A stretch of 64,000 bases of DNA from Pestalotiopsis fici W106-1 (GCF_000516985.1 NW_006917103.1:1178001-1242000); one strand, 5' to 3'. Shown: positions 21,878 to 32,180, numbered from the stretch's first letter. The notes: generated by a model not told the origin, from the sequence alone. Translations and numbers: made by a program.

Positions 21878-23114
21878 ATGGGAGAAACCTTTGCCGACGA
21901 CCAATTTTACCATTTAGATGATGATCCCAGCAGCTTCTCAGAACTCGGTAGGTCAAACTTTTGATTCTTTTCCCATGTACTCGCTAAACTCGACATGCAT
22001 ACCTTCTAGAGACACTCGAGACTCCCACAGGGTATCCTGGGGAGTTCTCGCCGTTTAATCTACCTATAGGGGATAATGGATTGCAAGCTCAGAATGCTTT
22101 CTTTCCAAATCAGCCTCCTCCTCTGGATTTCCAAGACTACCCCCCACTACCTCTCAATGAACTTTTCCTGTCCACTCCTGGCTCAAATGCCTCCCCGACA
22201 AATACTGGGCCTGTGGCATGCTATTCACCCCTCCATACCACATACAGCACATTCAGCACGGCGGCTTCAATTCCACAAACATTCGATCCGATGATGCAAC
22301 AGGAATATTACATGCCAGGGACAGCACCTGGAATGATTTATTACAATGAGTCACAGTCTACAACCATCACACACGAGAACACCTCTTCCCGGCTCGGTCA
22401 AGGTGTTTAGGCCAGGTCAGAGCCACGTGTGTACAGCACTGATTTGCACCAGAGTGCATCGGCTATACTCCGTGCGAGTCCGGAATTGGGTAGTTATGAA
22501 ATGGTTGCGAATGAAAATGTGACACAGAACGAGGAGTCAACTAACGATAAACTCGAGCCGCCAAGGATGTCGGCCGTGAATGACAAAGGTAGGCACATTC
22601 TTGGCCTCATTCATCAACGCCATCCTAACATATTGACAGGTGAAACAAACCCAGGTCATTTGTGGTGCTGCCGTAGATGGCACAAGATTGGCCGAGATCA
22701 AAAGTGAGTTCGGAACCATCTATCCGTGCAGAACCATGTTTTTCCTTGTATCTGCCCGCCGCTGTGCGGCGTACGCTTCCTCACTCCTGGTGTCGATTAT
22801 TGCCGCGTGCATTACTATGCCTCTTTTCTGGGAAGGTAGACTCACATATTTCCAGCAAGCATCGAAAGATGCACGACAAGCCGTTGATATGTGAGGCGCA
22901 AGCGGGGTGTAACTTCAAGACCGCGTACGACCGAGAGCTCCGAGGGCACTATCACTCGAGCCACAGAGACTGGGCTGGACTTTGTGGTATCCCCGATAAC
23001 AGTTGGATATGCAAGTTCTGTCGTAGGAAAATAAGCAAGGCAGGCAATAAGAATAGGCATCTTCGTAGTTGTCAAGAAGCGAAACGTCAAGTTGGCGCGT
23101 CAGGTCAGGATTAG
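21878..23114 (+). CDS. C2H2-type zinc-finger protein with an in-frame TAG
   Basis: The model uses exons 21878-21947, 22010-22588, 22640-22703 and 22856-23114. An alternative acceptor for the second intron is at 22654. The first part is Pro/Ser/Asn-rich, like an activation region. The C-terminus carries finger-like units: a degenerate one formed across the last intron (C-X12-H-X3-H after 'WCC'), 'CNFKTAYDRELRGHYHSSH', and a C2HC unit 'CKFCRRKISKAGNKNRHLRSC'. An in-frame TAG at 22408-22410 breaks exon 2, although the same frame stays open on both sides. Either an extra intron removes it, the gene is decaying, or the base is wrong. A DNA-binding regulator is the likely role if intact. Confidence 0.6.
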
Positions 23115-23966
23115 GAAAGAAAGTCAGGGTATGCAAAAACATGGACTATGACGGAAACAATGAATGAGTAAGGATGTGTCTAGATGGTTCATTGAGAAAG
23201 AAAATAAGGACATTAATCTGTTTGAAATCAGCCTGTCTCAAGCATCTTGGTTGCAAGGTGAGATGCTCAAATTTATAGCTTCACATGGCTGATTCCGTGT
23301 GGAGACACCAAAATAAACAGATGAACACGTTTTTTTCCACGATGATTATTGAAATAGCTAGTACCCTGTATCTGCCCCTTCGTTGAGGAAATTGTAAGCA
23401 AAACCACGACCGATACTATGCGACTCTTGTCTGTGCAGGTCATCCTTTCACAAATCACGTCATTCTGCAGTCTTTTCAACCCATGGGCTTTAGACTAGGT
23501 GCACCAAACATTTTCATGCAATTGGGTCGTGTTCACTATAAAATGCGCTATTGAATAATACGCGAGACACGTAGATACTCTAGTCACTTCCGTTGGGGGC
23601 CAAATTCTAGGCCAGATTCTTCCCATTCGTGAACCACTGACGTCTCCAATCCCAAGGCTGTCGCATGCACATTCATGGCACTTTGGAATGTGTAAACACT
23701 CATGCACTTGTAGACACAAATCCTGATTTCTTGATACACTGCAGATGAGCGGCATCTTTAATTCGTTACGCTACATGGCGTTTTTCGCGAATTATGCCTT
23801 CATTTCCCTCATGACGTAGCGATGTTGTCGGTAAGCGGTCGCATGAATATGGTATATATTTCCAAGGCCTGACCTTCCTCTTGGTCTTTTCTGCCTGATA
23901 AAATCGTCCTCGAATTTATCTACCTTGTATAAAATAAATACTTCATTCAGACTTTTTATCTTCAAG
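23115..23966. other. Intergenic region, promoter of the YCII-domain gene
   Basis: 852 bp without supported gene. A TATAAAAT box at 23928-23935 lies 39 bp before the next start codon. Confidence 0.5.
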
Positions 23967-24644
23967 ATGCCGAAATACTCCGTCTTTGTCATCTTTGCCA
24001 ACCGGCCCGCACTCGATGAGTCTGATGACGGCGAGAAACCCCATGGCGACCCCTTGTACGAGCGGATCCTCCGCGACTTTTTCAACTGGATGCAAGGAGA
24101 GATCAAAGCGGAGAGGCTGCAGGGCGCCGATTTTCTCGACGAGTCGTCGGAGGAAACCAGCATCAAGGTCGACTTTCAGACGCCCGACGAGGTAAAGGAA
24201 GGAAAGCTCGACGACAAGCTCAAAGAGAGTAGTATCGACGATGCCGCCGACGACGGAGCGCCGCCCCTGGTCGCGTCCAAGTCTTCCGTCAGGCGGGGTA
24301 GCCAGCACGCACTATCCAGAGATATTTTGGGCTATTTCACGATCGAGTTTCCCACCGTTGACGACGTCATTGCCTGGGCGCAATCGTGCCCGCTGTCCTT
24401 TGAGGGATGCAGCTTGGAAATTCGGAGGCTTCACGACACCAAAAAGGCCATTGAGGATATTCCGCCCGACATCCGGGAGCGTACTGGGGACCAAATGCTC
24501 GCTACCCGCGAGAGGAATCTCCAGGAAGGAAAATTGAAGAAGAATGATGATGGAACGCTCTGGGCCAAGGTAGAGCTTGAGGGGCCAGCCAAAGATATGC
24601 TCGACGAGGCGGAGGAAAGAAAGGCGCAAAAGGAGCAAGAATAG
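23967..24644 (+). CDS. YCII-domain (DGPF-like) protein
   Basis: A single exon of 225 residues starting at the ATG after 'TTCAAG'. The N-terminus 'MPKYSVFVIFANRP' and the central 'ILGYFTIEFPTVDDVIAWAQSCPL...GCSLEIRRL' match the alpha/beta dimeric barrel of YCII/DGPF proteins (compare G-F-(F/T)-x-I-E...A-x-x-W-A...P...E-(I/V)-R). A charged insert of about 90 residues separates the halves, and a Lys/Glu-rich coiled tail follows. Bacterial relatives are small stand-alone barrels or are fused to sigma factors; fungal members have no assigned biochemistry. Cytosolic, no signal peptide. The fold call is moderate and the function unknown. Confidence 0.75.
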   Translation: MPKYSVFVIFANRPALDESDDGEKPHGDPLYERILRDFFNWMQGEIKAERLQGADFLDESSEETSIKVDFQTPDEVKEGKLDDKLKESSIDDAADDGAPPLVASKSSVRRGSQHALSRDILGYFTIEFPTVDDVIAWAQSCPLSFEGCSLEIRRLHDTKKAIEDIPPDIRERTGDQMLATRERNLQEGKLKKNDDGTLWAKVELEGPAKDMLDEAEERKAQKEQE

Positions 24645-25414
24645 GCAAATTGCGCAATTGACAAATGGTCAAAATTCAAGGTGTCCCTCTTGTATGAACC
24701 CGTATTTGTTGGATCCATGCTATCAAGTGGCTACTTACTAGATAGGTTGTCTGTCATCTCTTCTCATGCCAGTTACCGTGTACAACCAAGGAGTAAAATT
24801 AAGCTTATGATGTTTCGCGTTGTCTTTACATGTCCCAATCAATCTGATACATGCTCGTCGTTGATCCTGATACCCGACCTGATTTAGGCGAAATGTGCCT
24901 GAAGGAGAAGACACTCAAGCCTGGTACAGTTCAACAGGTACGTGTGCGACCGAGGATGTCATGACCATGTCCCACAGTCCTTTTGCATACCTCTCCTTGC
25001 AGCCTTTTCTCGAACCGTAGTAGAGATGCGATTGGTCTCCGGTTATTCAATGAGGTGGGTTGGCCACATCCCGAGTGAGCACAGCTAGGTGAATACAACC
25101 AGGGCCCTATAGCCTACCCCGCCGAGCCATCGGCACGGCAAAAGCCAAGCCTTGGCACTTGATTCGCTATACAATATAGACGGTAATACGAGCACCGCGC
25201 CACTACTTTAGTGGACGACATCTTCCAAATGAATATGTTTCAATTATTCAGATTCGGCAAGGTCATGGTTGAATTCAGCCGGACATATGGGATATCGCAG
25301 CGTATAAAGATACATTTCACACTCGGGCATGGATGAAATTTCCCTGAGTTAGTACAATTGTGTCGCTCTCTTTGCTTGACTCCCAGTGTCCATTACCAAG
25401 TGCAGTCACTCAAA
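24645..25414. other. Intergenic region, xylanase promoter
   Basis: 770 bp without a gene. It contains a TATA box at 25303-25308 and a CCCCGC (CreA-type SYGGRG on the complement) at 25117-25122. I found no GGCTAA XlnR-type site by eye. Confidence 0.5.
25303..25308 (+). promoter_or_regulatory. TATA box of the GH11 xylanase gene
   Basis: TATAAA lies 107 bp upstream of the xylanase start codon, matching the spacing seen for the arabinofuranosidase gene in this window. Confidence 0.55.
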
Positions 25415-26153
25415 ATGATCTCTCTTGTTCGCCTCGCTCTCGCCATCTCGGCCGTCGCTGGGGCCCTTGCAGCACCCACGGCCGAGCTAGATCTGCCCGA
25501 TTTCGAGTTTGGCGCCGATGCCCTCGCGCCTCGCCAGGACTACAACCAGAACTACAAGACGGGTGGCAATGTCAACTTTTCGCCCACGAGCAACGGCTAC
25601 TCTGTCAGCTTTTCCGGTGCTGGGGACTTTGTCGTCGGCAAAGGCTGGAGCAAAGGAACCACAAGGTAGGTGACAACGAGGAAACGGCTTTCGCGACTTG
25701 GTCGTCTCCAGGCAAGATACTCATACGCAAAATGTTTATAGGAACATCACCTTTGACGGATCAACCTCTCACTCGAGCGGCACTGTCTTGGTTTCCGTCT
25801 ACGGATGGACCAAGAATCCGCTGGTCGAGTACTACATTCAAGAGTACACGTCTGACGGCAAGGGGTCGGCTCAAGGGACCCAAGTCGGTACGGTTGAGAG
25901 CGACGGATCCGTGTACGATATCTGGAAGCACACGCAAGTCAACCAGCCGTCCATTGTCGGTACCACCACCTTCACGCAGTACATCTCGAACCGTCGGACG
26001 GCACGCCCCGGCAGTGGTACGATTACTACCAAGAACCACTTTGACGCCTGGGCCAAGGCCGGGTTGAACTTGGGTACACACGATTACCAGGTTTTGGCGA
26101 CTGAGGGTTGGGGAAGTGCCGGTGGAAGCTCCAAGTACACCATCTCTACCTAG
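25415..26153 (+). CDS. Endo-1,4-beta-xylanase, GH11, compact XYN1-like type
   Basis: Two exons, 25415-25665 and 25742-26153, with a 76-nt intron (GTAGGT...TATAG), giving 220 residues. A signal peptide (LVRLALAISAVAGALAA) is followed by an acidic propeptide ending in 'LAPR', a likely Kex2-like or Arg cleavage site. The mature enzyme would have about 180 residues, starting 'QDYNQNYKTGG'. The nucleophile is Glu113 in 'NPLVEYYI' and the acid/base is Glu205 in 'LATEGW'; the family thumb 'QPSIVGTTTF' is present. The short N-terminus without the extra beta-strand region (no VTYTNG block) is the Trichoderma XYN1-like form. It cuts xylan outside the cell and complements the GH54 enzyme. Convergent with the Spt10-like gene. 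Confidence 0.96.
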
Positions 26154-26353
26154 ACCTGAGGCTTCAGTGGGAGTCGCAATGAATAGTTGAAGTGCTACTG
26201 TAGTGTGTATATGCTCCGCAGACCAATCAAGTTCAAAATACTTGGCGGGCTTGTCAATTGAGATCACCATTAGTTGATGATTCTTGAACATTTGCACTCT
26301 GATCATACACAAATCTTACCTGCTGCATTGACAATGTTCGAAGAGAGTGCAGG

Positions 26354-28279
26354 TTACGATGCATCAAAGACGACGTGATCCCAGTTTCGTCGCTTTGGTG
26401 ATCGAGCATCCTCCAGCATTGTACTTCGCCTATCCCTCTTCTCTGCTCCAAAATTTTGCCCGCCTCCCTGCCTTCTTGCCTCGTCGGAACCCTCAGTGCC
26501 CAGTGTTGTATCCAAGTCCCCCTGGTCATGATCATCGGGATGGTCTATGAGCATGTCTAGACCCTGATCAACTACGTCGTTGTCCTGCTCATGGTGTGGC
26601 ATTCCGGATGAGAGTACATTGTCGCCATCAACAGCGCTTCTCGGTTCAAAGTCGTGTGACATGGTGTCTGGCTCATCGTTGAGCAATGCTTGTAGTTTGA
26701 GATACGTGTCATGATCGTCGGGTGGCGGATGTGACGTCGGCATGTGAACATCGTATGGTGAGTGTAGGTATTGATCGGGAGGTTGTTGGGTACCCAGCTC
26801 GGAAAAGGCGTCAAAATGGTCATTTGCATCGTGATGTCCTGACTGCGCAATGATTTGGGGATCTATTTGAGCAAAAATGTTGACTGGATCGTACGGTATC
26901 ACAGACAGATTCGATGTGGCATCGAGAAGCTCGCGATGCTCATGCGATATCTGAGGCAATGGTTCAGACAACAAAAGGTGGTCAGGTGAGATTGGCTCGG
27001 GGTTTAGCAAAGAGGCAAGGTCACTTTGATGATCATATGGCCTGACATTCAGATCGTTCATGGTGGGTGGCGGCCGCGTTGGATTTCTCAGATCCAAGAT
27101 TCTCTCGGTACTCTCCAGGTCTGGAGGCCGAGGTTCGGCGTCTGATGGGGGCTTGAAGACCTCAGCAGGCTGAAAAGACACGGGATTTGGTGTGGTAATC
27201 TTTCGAGCGGCGGTAGCGTTTGGCAAAGGCATCTTGCCTAATTCCTTGCATTCAGAGCATAACCTAATTACATCCGAGACTGTCTCCTTGATGCGGCTCC
27301 AATGGTAACGCTCGGCAATGGTGGCTGTGGTCTTGTTAATGCCGGCGTGGCTCCCGTCCTCATGGACCTGCTTGGCAATGTCCATCTGGCGGGCAGGATC
27401 GCTGATGACTTCCTTGTCCTTGAGCATGAGGACGTCGTTTTCGAGCAACTTATAGTGGGTCGCTGCGCTACGTAGCCTACTTTTCTCGGCTCGGTCAGAT
27501 CCGTTTGGGTACTTTCCGTATTTGAGGTAAAATTTGATCTTGTCGAATCGTTCTTCACTCACCGGCCCGTCAGCGCCGTCTCCGGCGGCTTCTCCAAGGT
27601 CCCGTCCGTAGATGATAGCATCGACAAGGCGGTCAGGGTAGGATTTGAGATTACCGCAGCCCTTGACGCGGCCAATACGCTTGAAGCCGAGGCCATCCCA
27701 GATCTTGCACGATGCCACGTTGGTTTCGTACACCAGGTTGAAGACGGAATAGCTGTATCCGAGCTTGGGCGCCCAGTCGAGATAGCTTTCTCCCATTTGC
27801 CGACCTACACCACGGTTTCGCGCAGCTTCGGTGACAATGAATCCAGCATTGCAGATGTGGCTGCTGCGACCCGGGTAGTTGGGCTTGATGTAAAAGCTGC
27901 CGAGGCACTCTTTTGACCAGTCTTTACCCTCGACTACCTGGTCGGGACTATCAATCGTGCCGAGGAGCATGATGGCTGCAAAGTTCTGGAACCAGTATTT
28001 GGAATACTGCTCCAAGGACATGGGCTCTACCATTGGGTAGGTATCGCCGCCTTCAATTTCCTTGGCAAACTGGTCCGACAGGTACTTGAGTAGAGAAGGT
28101 GGTACTTGGGAGCTCGAAGCGAACGGTAGCACAGTGGCAATCGTCTGGCGATCCCTTAGAGTGACCTGACGAGGTTTGATGCTCGCAGGAAAGCCCGGTT
28201 TGCCAGGCTCGGGATACGGCGCCGGACCCGACACACGGTAGATGGTCGGGCTCGAGGGATCATCCATGATAGCCGGCAT
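26354..28279 (-). CDS. spt10: Spt10-like GNAT protein with integrase-type H2C2 zinc finger
   Basis: A single exon of 641 residues. Residues about 85-230 form a GNAT acetyltransferase fold ('NAGFIVTEAARNRGVGRQMGESYLDWAPKLGYSYSVFNLVYETN'), including the RNRGVGR acetyl-CoA loop. Residues about 250-345 hold 'AKQVHEDGSHAGINKTTATIAERYHW...IRLCSECKELG', an H-H-C-C zinc finger like retroviral/Gypsy integrase N-termini. This pairing is diagnostic of Spt10, the yeast histone-gene activator whose His2-Cys2 finger binds upstream elements of core histone genes. The C-terminal 280 residues are Asp/His/Pro-rich and disordered, ending in a basic patch (SPKRRNWD). A nuclear role in histone transcription is inferred by homology; fungal orthologues outside yeasts are little studied. 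Confidence 0.88.
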   Translation of the reverse strand: MPAIMDDPSSPTIYRVSGPAPYPEPGKPGFPASIKPRQVTLRDRQTIATVLPFASSSQVPPSLLKYLSDQFAKEIEGGDTYPMVEPMSLEQYSKYWFQNFAAIMLLGTIDSPDQVVEGKDWSKECLGSFYIKPNYPGRSSHICNAGFIVTEAARNRGVGRQMGESYLDWAPKLGYSYSVFNLVYETNVASCKIWDGLGFKRIGRVKGCGNLKSYPDRLVDAIIYGRDLGEAAGDGADGPVSEERFDKIKFYLKYGKYPNGSDRAEKSRLRSAATHYKLLENDVLMLKDKEVISDPARQMDIAKQVHEDGSHAGINKTTATIAERYHWSRIKETVSDVIRLCSECKELGKMPLPNATAARKITTPNPVSFQPAEVFKPPSDAEPRPPDLESTERILDLRNPTRPPPTMNDLNVRPYDHQSDLASLLNPEPISPDHLLLSEPLPQISHEHRELLDATSNLSVIPYDPVNIFAQIDPQIIAQSGHHDANDHFDAFSELGTQQPPDQYLHSPYDVHMPTSHPPPDDHDTYLKLQALLNDEPDTMSHDFEPRSAVDGDNVLSSGMPHHEQDNDVVDQGLDMLIDHPDDHDQGDLDTTLGTEGSDEARRQGGGQNFGAEKRDRRSTMLEDARSPKRRNWDHVVFDAS

Positions 28280-29576
28280 TTTGAAGATGAAAAGAATTGT
28301 AGATACCGGACGGAAACAACAGGCTGACGGAAGGACTTGATCACCAATTAGTATATATGTTATACATAAGAATAGATCTTCTACATGATGCCAAATATTG
28401 GCTGGCTAATAAGGTGCATTGACATGACAATAGGGCGTCAAAGGGCGGGTTTTGCTATCGCCGAGAACGGAACGATTTGCTATACTAGTAATATAATAAA
28501 TATGTCTGACCTACCCGATAGTATTGGCAGTGACGGAAAAGCGGCAGGTAGCGTGAGAGCGCCAGCAGTCAACTGCTGCCACCAATTGACTGCTGTTCTC
28601 CAGCCAATCTGACAACAGCCGACTGCGTCACGAGCAATGTGCCATGCAGGTACCGTGGATTGGACCGACCGCGATGCGTTGGGGGGATGGGACGAACCGA
28701 ACCCCTGACTATGGTAGAACGCAGCTATTAGGTACGATGCTTGGGTGTGTTCTTTGCTGAACTGTTCTGAAATGTGCGTGTGTGTTGGATTGTGCCCTGG
28801 TGAGGAGAAGTTCTCTGCGAAGTTTCCAGTCCGAGGCTCGGATGTGTGTTGCGACTCAAGTGGTTTGGAGGGAAAAGAGGGGAAGACACGAGATAAGCTA
28901 ATGCCTGATGAATGCTGGAGCCTGCAGCTGACAGCAGCTGGATGACAGGACAGGAGCGAAAATTCACAATGTACTGCGCGCTTTGAGAGATCAATGCAGG
29001 GAGATTATGTGCCCTACAAAGAGTGCATCTGTCATTTCTATTTCCGATTATGTGCTCATTGTCCAATCCATGCTCTGTTACGGTTTGCATTTCAAGAACA
29101 CATTGTGGACGCCTAACGAGCCGTCTCATTTGTAGGTACATAGGCTAGGCTGGTCTATCGAGATTCTAGATCGCTATGATACCCTTTCAATAATGTCAAT
29201 ATCACAATCGTTACTTGAATTCTAGGGATGATCTGCAATTCCACACGTTTATGATGCTATCAAACGGGAAATGAACAACTTTTACGAACTCCAGCTGTTG
29301 CAGGCGCTTGATACCCTACGGAGCACTACAATGTCGCAGTCAAAGTGTATCTACACTACCTGCACATGTGTATACCTAGTACTAGGTTAGCTTAGAGCTT
29401 TGCCCCACCTAATCTCCAGTGGACCGGCCCCATCATTACCATCCGGTTCACGCGGGCTGGCGGCGGGATAATGCTCCTCTCGCGATGATCTCGACTCTCC
29501 GACTCTTCGGACTCCATATATTCATTGGACTTCCTGACAGCGGTCGGTATCATACCCAGAAACCTCCGCCAACCAT
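28280..29576. other. Intergenic region
   Basis: 1.3 kb between the divergent Spt10-like gene and the Zn2Cys6 gene. A perfect 14-bp palindrome is at 29374-29387. No gene supported; the open stretch at 28728-29141 has no protein-like character. Confidence 0.5.
29374..29387. promoter_or_regulatory. 14-bp perfect palindrome upstream of a regulator gene
   Basis: ACCTAGTACTAGGT is its own reverse complement and lies 190 bp upstream of the Zn2Cys6 start codon. It shares the ACCTAG half with the palindrome at 16432. It may be a dimer-binding site; inferred. Confidence 0.35.
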
Positions 29577-31256
29577 ATGCCAGGCCGGAAGCGTGCCGAC
29601 GGGACCGGCCCGATCCGCCGGCGAGCCAGGACTGGATGTAAATCATGCCGTGAGCGGAAAATAAAGTGTGACGAGACCAAGCCCGTCTGCCGGAATTGTT
29701 CGTCTCGGGGTCTCACTTGCCACAGCGGCCTGCAGCTGAAGTGGCATGAGGAGTTTGCGACTCGCGGTGTAGCCTTTGGGCGACAAGGGGTGTGGACCAA
29801 GGACTCGGGGTCTCGTGGGTCTGCGTCAAACCCTCTGCGGACCACATCGAATGAAGGCAAGTGGCTATCGGTTCCAGAGATTAAGTCACATCACTTTGTG
29901 CACGCAGATTTGACGGATTTTGAGCCCGGGTCCTCAGAAATAGTGAGTCCACATATGCTCGTCGAGCCTGATCAAAACGCCACAACATTGTCAGCGCTCA
30001 GCTCATGTATCATCGTGCCTCCTATTCCGCGTCAACTAGCCCCCTTGTCAACATCGATAGACTTTGACTCGGGTCTTTTTGAGTACTATCTTCGGAAACT
30101 ATGTCCCTTGACGACCACGTCACGAACAGCCTCTTCACCATTTGCCCAGCTGATTCCGGCGTTACTCGCCCATGCGGGACAAGACGATGTCCTTCAGTCC
30201 CTACTCGCCTTCTCGGCACGTCATCGGAGCTTGGCGGATCCTCGATGGAATCAGAAGGCCATGTCTCTGAAAGGAGGTGTCCTGGCCTCGTTGCAGAAAC
30301 GATTATCTGTTTCTGACACAGCTAGCCTCCGGCACATGTTTCCACAAGTACTCATCACCATGATGTTCCTCTGTCTATACGAAATCATCGGCAAGTGTGA
30401 CCATCGATGGGTGATACATCTGGAAGCAAGCCAGGACATCATTCGCATAGGGAGAGCGCGAGGACTCACGCAACCACATGATAACACTTACGGTCTAGCC
30501 GCCTTTGCAGAAAGATTCTTTGCTTTTCAAGACTCAATTAGTGTGATTGCTTGCGGAAAGGCTCCCCTCTTTGGCGCAGATTATTGGGACAACATGGCGA
30601 ATAAACGGCACGTTGACTCGTGGATGGGCTGCAGTCCAGAGCTTGCAGGGATCCTCTGCGACATTACTGAGATGGGTAGGGCCAAAACGGCGGGCAAAAT
30701 GCATGCCATAGAACTATTCGAGCATGCAGATGCCATGGAAGCGCGGATCCACTCGTTGGAATCCATCACCCAAGTCCCCAACGACGATGAACTCATCTGG
30801 TCGGCCGAGCTGAAAAGACTATCAGCGCTCATCTACCTGCATTGCGTTCTTTATGATGCAACGCCCTCTACGCCTGTTGTGTCTCAACTGGTTCGGCAGA
30901 TTCTGGAGCAGGTTCTTCGCATGCTTCGCGCTGGACGCGCGCGGGCTTTGGCATTTCCAGTATTCGTCACCGCGGTCGAGCTGGACCCGACAGACGAAAT
31001 TGTGCTTCGGCATGCAGAGTCTGGCGAATCTATACATGGCAGGCGTCTGATTCTCGAAACTCTAGAGGCCATGTCGACTGATTCACTTTCAAATGTCACA
31101 AGGATCCGGGCAGTCGTTAAAAAAGTCTGGAAGCTTCGCGACATGAATATGGGGGACAAGTCTGGCGCCTCAAGAACTGAACCTCCCAGTCCTGGCCAAG
31201 GCAATGACTGGGCTACTTTTGTTGGGCCAAATAGTCTATACATCAGCTTAGCCTGA
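29577..31256 (+). CDS. Zn2Cys6 transcription factor
   Basis: A single exon of 559 residues. The zinc cluster lies at about residues 21-48: 'GCKSCRERKIKCDETKPVCRNCSSRGLTC', C-X2-C-X6-C-X6-C-X2-C-X6-C, preceded by a basic RRRAR stretch that can act as nuclear signal. Immediately after it, 'LKWHEEFATRGVAFGRQGVW' is the short conserved linker common to the Fungal_trans_2 group. The effector part is helical ('FDSGLFEYYLRKLCPLT', 'HRWVIHLEASQDIIR'). It would bind CGG triplets and regulate nearby genes. The MFS, P450 and receptor genes to the right make it a candidate local regulator. No introns, full length. Confidence 0.93.
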   Translation: MPGRKRADGTGPIRRRARTGCKSCRERKIKCDETKPVCRNCSSRGLTCHSGLQLKWHEEFATRGVAFGRQGVWTKDSGSRGSASNPLRTTSNEGKWLSVPEIKSHHFVHADLTDFEPGSSEIVSPHMLVEPDQNATTLSALSSCIIVPPIPRQLAPLSTSIDFDSGLFEYYLRKLCPLTTTSRTASSPFAQLIPALLAHAGQDDVLQSLLAFSARHRSLADPRWNQKAMSLKGGVLASLQKRLSVSDTASLRHMFPQVLITMMFLCLYEIIGKCDHRWVIHLEASQDIIRIGRARGLTQPHDNTYGLAAFAERFFAFQDSISVIACGKAPLFGADYWDNMANKRHVDSWMGCSPELAGILCDITEMGRAKTAGKMHAIELFEHADAMEARIHSLESITQVPNDDELIWSAELKRLSALIYLHCVLYDATPSTPVVSQLVRQILEQVLRMLRAGRARALAFPVFVTAVELDPTDEIVLRHAESGESIHGRRLILETLEAMSTDSLSNVTRIRAVVKKVWKLRDMNMGDKSGASRTEPPSPGQGNDWATFVGPNSLYISLA

Positions 31257-31429
31257 GTCCTCCCGGGCTCTACTTTGCAATGCAAGGAGACTTCTGCAGG
31301 GCAAAAGCTCGAACAAGATTGCAAGAACAGCCATTTGCATCTTGAGCTTTCAGTCTCATGGTGTTAAATGCACTCGACTAAAAGTTTTATATTCTTTCAG
31401 TCAATACTTAAAAGAAAGTGCTAGATGCC

Positions 31430-32116
31430 ATAATCTCATGACAAGCAGATACGTCAACAACATTTGGTTTGCGGCCATATACCAGGCTCGGCAATCCCTG
31501 CTGTATGGTCTGCCACACCATACACCATTGCCTGAGGATTTGGTGCCAAGCTAATCGGGGATCGTGCTCGCATTGCACGCACGAGGGTTCTGGCATCCAT
31601 AGATGCGCAGTGGCGCACTCACCACGCTGCAAACCTCCCGAGGCATCATGGAGCAGGTGCCTGTGAAGTGGTGAGCCGCCGAGGGCAGTTTTATGCGCTC
31701 AGATCCTCAAAGCTGCCGTATGGTCATTCCGCGGGGTTGCGTTCACCATTCAGTTCGAGGTGGCTGGCTACTTTCCAGAACCTAGACCTAGCTCGATCGC
31801 CGAGAACAAAAATTTCAAGGCCATCAGAGAACCTAGTATCCATGACTGGCTAAGAGCTCAAGCCAAGATCTCCGGCCGAGGGCCACCAAGGCCAGCATTG
31901 GTGGATCCATCTATATTACCACTCATCGCAGTTCAATTGGTACAAGAAGTCTCCGAGATCAAGTTCGCGGCACATGCCATACAGTTGGATTACGCGGGAC
32001 CTTGCGTCACAATTTCTGGTGTTCCAACCAGTAGATCCAACCAGGCAAGTAGGTTGGATCAGGGAGCTTTTCGTGGCCTGGTAGAAATGCAAATGGCTAA
32101 AGCTAAGCTATACTAA
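31430..32116 (+). pseudogene. Possible decayed coding region, unidentified
   Basis: Three overlapping frames each hold a protein-like stretch in succession: one ending at 31554 ('AIYQARQSLLYGLPHHTPLPEDLV'), one from about 31551 to 31680 ('ARIARTRVLASIDAQWRTHHAANLP'), and one from about 31663 to 32116 ('FRGVAFTIQFEVAGYFPEP'). Frame changes at about 31550 and 31680 are needed to join them. The second could be a GTGAGC...CATTCAG intron; the first looks like a one-base shift. I do not recognise the family. It may also be chance. Confidence 0.3.
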
Positions 32117-32180
32117 GCACGACTAGCGACTATGCTTGATAAATGAACAACCCTGCTCCTATTTTTCTCTGGATACCATC

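Noticed and set aside
25415..25741. The xylanase as a truncated pseudogene because its N-terminus is short
   Set aside because: The short form matches the compact XYN1-like class, with all catalytic residues, signal peptide and splice sites intact.
28728..29141. A 137-codon frame on the complement in the spacer before the Zn2Cys6 gene
   Set aside because: No domain, no splice partner, biased composition; more likely promoter DNA.
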